NCBI GenBank assembly: GCA_016721905.1
Contig: JADKHH010000037.1
Span: 1-64,000 of the forward strand
Source of the DNA: Candidatus Opimibacter skivensis
GTDB lineage: Bacteria; Bacteroidota; Bacteroidia; Chitinophagales; Saprospiraceae
Direction of reading: 5' to 3'
Length of the DNA: 64,000 nucleotides
Position 1 is the first letter of the stretch. Each line of letters begins with the position of its first letter. Of the stretch, positions 62,467-64,000 are shown piece after piece. A program made the translations under genes and the position numbers. The notes below the pieces were generated by a model. That model did not search any database. It worked only from the letters and a program-made list of their open reading frames with translations, and was not told the origin of the DNA.

Positions 62467-63843
62467 TTAAAACGCTTCTGCCACACCCAGATAAAAGGCA
62501 CTTGATCTTTCACCAATTGCCAAATCTATTGCCAGATTGGTTCGGGTTTGTTTATCAATCATTATTCTCAGGCCAAGCCCATATCCAAGCTTGATGGACT
62601 CAAACAATGCCAGTGATTGTGCTTCATTATTGGCTGTTGTGGCATTGACAAAAAGCACACCTCCAAGAAGCCCTCCGTATTTCGAAATAGGAAAGCGGTA
62701 TTCTGCTTCACCATAGACAAAATTGGTCCCTCGAAACCGACCTTGGGTATATCCCCTGCCACTCCTGCCTTTTTGATCGTAGGCCGTTGCGGGCAGGATG
62801 AGGTATGGGAAATTGCCTTCCTCTGAAAAATTTCCCATCAACCATAACCCTACCATGTGTCTTGGGTTTACTCTTGATAAGCCATGATAGCTCCTCCATT
62901 CCAATTGGTAAAAGTTGCCGGTGCGATCACTTCCCAGAAACTCCATAGATCCCCGCCAGCTGGCAGAAGCATAATAGCCCTTGTAAGGATTGATCATGTT
63001 GTCGCGGCTATCATACACCAGATTAATGGCCAGGGCAGAAGAATAATAAGCGTTTTGATCAAACCCATAGAAACTATTGTAAGCATAGTGGCTCGTGATC
63101 AGGCTATCCCCCGGGGTAAGACGAAGTTTTTCATCCACTATTTTTGCAAAGCCATCCAGGTTGTATCCTACACCGAGATAAAAAGAAGGCTTGATTTTAA
63201 TATTAACTGATTGATGGATCCTGATCAGATTAAAGGACATGGGTTGCGTCAGGGAATCAGAATTAGTTTCCCATCCAGCCAGGCTGAATTGATAATCCAG
63301 TATACCACCTTCAGGAGCATCGGTCCCTAATCCATAAGTGGATTGTGAATAAATCTGAAATCGCCAGTCCCCACTATAGTACATGCGGTCAGATTTAGAA
63401 TACACATTATTCTTGACCAGGAAAAGGAGTTGCCCTTTAGTCGTGACCTGTGCGCTGCCAGAAAGTGTAGAATACCTGGTGCTTTGCTTCATTTTAAAGG
63501 CATACTGCCCACCTAACCCTACCATAAATCCGGTTGCCGGGTTTGATCCGATGATGGGCACAAGAATCAATGACGCTGCATCTGAAGGTTTTTCCTTTGG
63601 CTCTTTACCCAGGGCGTCACGAATCACATCGGCGATGTCGATTTGCTCCGCATCCAGATCTAGTATTGCAAGAGAATCCTGTGCCCTGATACCGTTCGAA
63701 ACCAGCAGCATGAAGGTCAATAATAATCCAGGTAGCCCATGTCGGATTGGAAATGAAATCCGGGGAGTTATGGAGCAATGATCTAGGCTGATGTTCATCC
63801 TTTTTGTTTGATCTTCGCTTTTGGCAGGACTTGTTTTCAGCAC
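62467..63843 (-). CDS. BamA/TamA-like outer membrane surface antigen
   Basis: The mature protein is a barrel with the surface-antigen (Omp85-type) C-terminal motifs: NLVYDSRDNMINPYKGYYASASWRG, TAYDQKGRSGRGYTQGRFRGTNFVYGEAEYRFPI (the RGY/RFRG segment) and GLGLRIMIDKQTRTNLAIDLAIGE. POTRA domains are missing, so it is shorter than BamA. The frame starts at 63843; MNISLDHCSITP at 63798 is an alternative that places a hydrophobic signal (LLLTFMLLVSNGIRAQ) nearer the N-terminus. Function within the Omp85 family is not determined. Confidence 0.78.
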   Translation of the reverse strand: MLKTSPAKSEDQTKRMNISLDHCSITPRISFPIRHGLPGLLLTFMLLVSNGIRAQDSLAILDLDAEQIDIADVIRDALGKEPKEKPSDAASLILVPIIGSNPATGFMVGLGGQYAFKMKQSTRYSTLSGSAQVTTKGQLLFLVKNNVYSKSDRMYYSGDWRFQIYSQSTYGLGTDAPEGGILDYQFSLAGWETNSDSLTQPMSFNLIRIHQSVNIKIKPSFYLGVGYNLDGFAKIVDEKLRLTPGDSLITSHYAYNSFYGFDQNAYYSSALAINLVYDSRDNMINPYKGYYASASWRGSMEFLGSDRTGNFYQLEWRSYHGLSRVNPRHMVGLWLMGNFSEEGNFPYLILPATAYDQKGRSGRGYTQGRFRGTNFVYGEAEYRFPISKYGGLLGGVLFVNATTANNEAQSLALFESIKLGYGLGLRIMIDKQTRTNLAIDLAIGERSSAFYLGVAEAF

Positions 63844-64000
63844 TGATGACTATCCAGCCACAGATATCTTCTACCAAGGTAGCCTATTCAAAGAAAGCAA
63901 GATTCAAATATAAGAAATGGAGTATGTCTGGCTTAGGATTTTGATCATTATCCTTTTGATTCATTAATAGCCATTCAACTTTAGAATCCAATATCTTCAC

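Overview
The window reads as a Bacteroidota chromosome segment, most plausibly from a Saprospiria- or Chitinophagia-like lineage (inference from gene content, not from a marker gene). The signs are a SusC/SusD pair, type IX secretion (T9SS) C-terminal sorting domains, a gingipain-fold PorU2-like sortase, a DUF2723 membrane protein, a group II geranylgeranylglyceryl-phosphate synthase, a mevalonate-kinase-like GHMP kinase, and -7 boxes of the TAnnTTTG type. No rRNA, tRNA, CRISPR, integrase or complete insertion sequence was seen.

Layout. 1-5.0 kb: a badly frameshifted DUF2723 gene, a frameshifted rpiB and an M28 peptidase. 5.0-8.6 kb: nadB (frameshifted, minus), a GT4 glycosyltransferase and a ParE/RelE-type toxin-antitoxin pair. 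8.7-10.8 kb: an OmpA-family protein. 11.7-14.8 kb: dnaB and an RsuA/RluB-type pseudouridine synthase, surrounded by palindromic non-coding elements. 14.9-23.8 kb: housekeeping genes (GGGP synthase, an HEXXH/beta-propeller surface protein, rsgA, GHMP kinase, recX, hydrolases, ORF6N). 23.9-28.9 kb: a giant C25-family PorU2-like protein. 29-35.3 kb: a surface-polysaccharide block (Wzm/Wzt-type ABC exporter, two glycosyltransferases, two methyltransferases, an AI-2E-family transporter). 36.5-50.2 kb: a six-gene polysaccharide utilisation locus (PUL) on the minus strand. 50.5-58.8 kb: outer-membrane barrels, lipoproteins, DUF481, an OmpA protein with thrombospondin type 3 repeats, and small membrane proteins. 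59.1-63.8 kb: an arylsulfatase lipoprotein, a barrel protein and a BamA/TamA-like surface antigen.

The PUL is the main metabolic system. Two glycoamylase-like (GH144-type) enzymes, a GH3 beta-glucosidase lipoprotein, a six-repeat T9SS-exported glycan-binding protein and SusC/SusD lie in one transcriptional direction. By analogy with characterised GH144 plus GH3 loci, the likely substrate is beta-1,2-glucan or another beta-glucan. Two of its extracellular proteins carry T9SS sorting domains, which fits the PorU2-like sortase upstream.

The most unusual content is non-coding. It includes a tandemly duplicated three-hairpin element with compensatory base changes (36.1-36.44 kb), a cluster of covarying AGGA-loop hairpins (58.8-59.13 kb), a 285-bp nested palindrome and a three-way-junction fold beside dnaB, and a 21-bp-arm palindrome inside the ORF6N coding sequence whose start codon also lies in a hairpin. 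There are also two long bidirectional terminators with a shared core, and many 7-, 8- and 9-nt tandem arrays in the spacers. Frameshifts are dense at the left edge and thin out rightwards, and they hit core genes, so most are probably sequence errors rather than gene decay.
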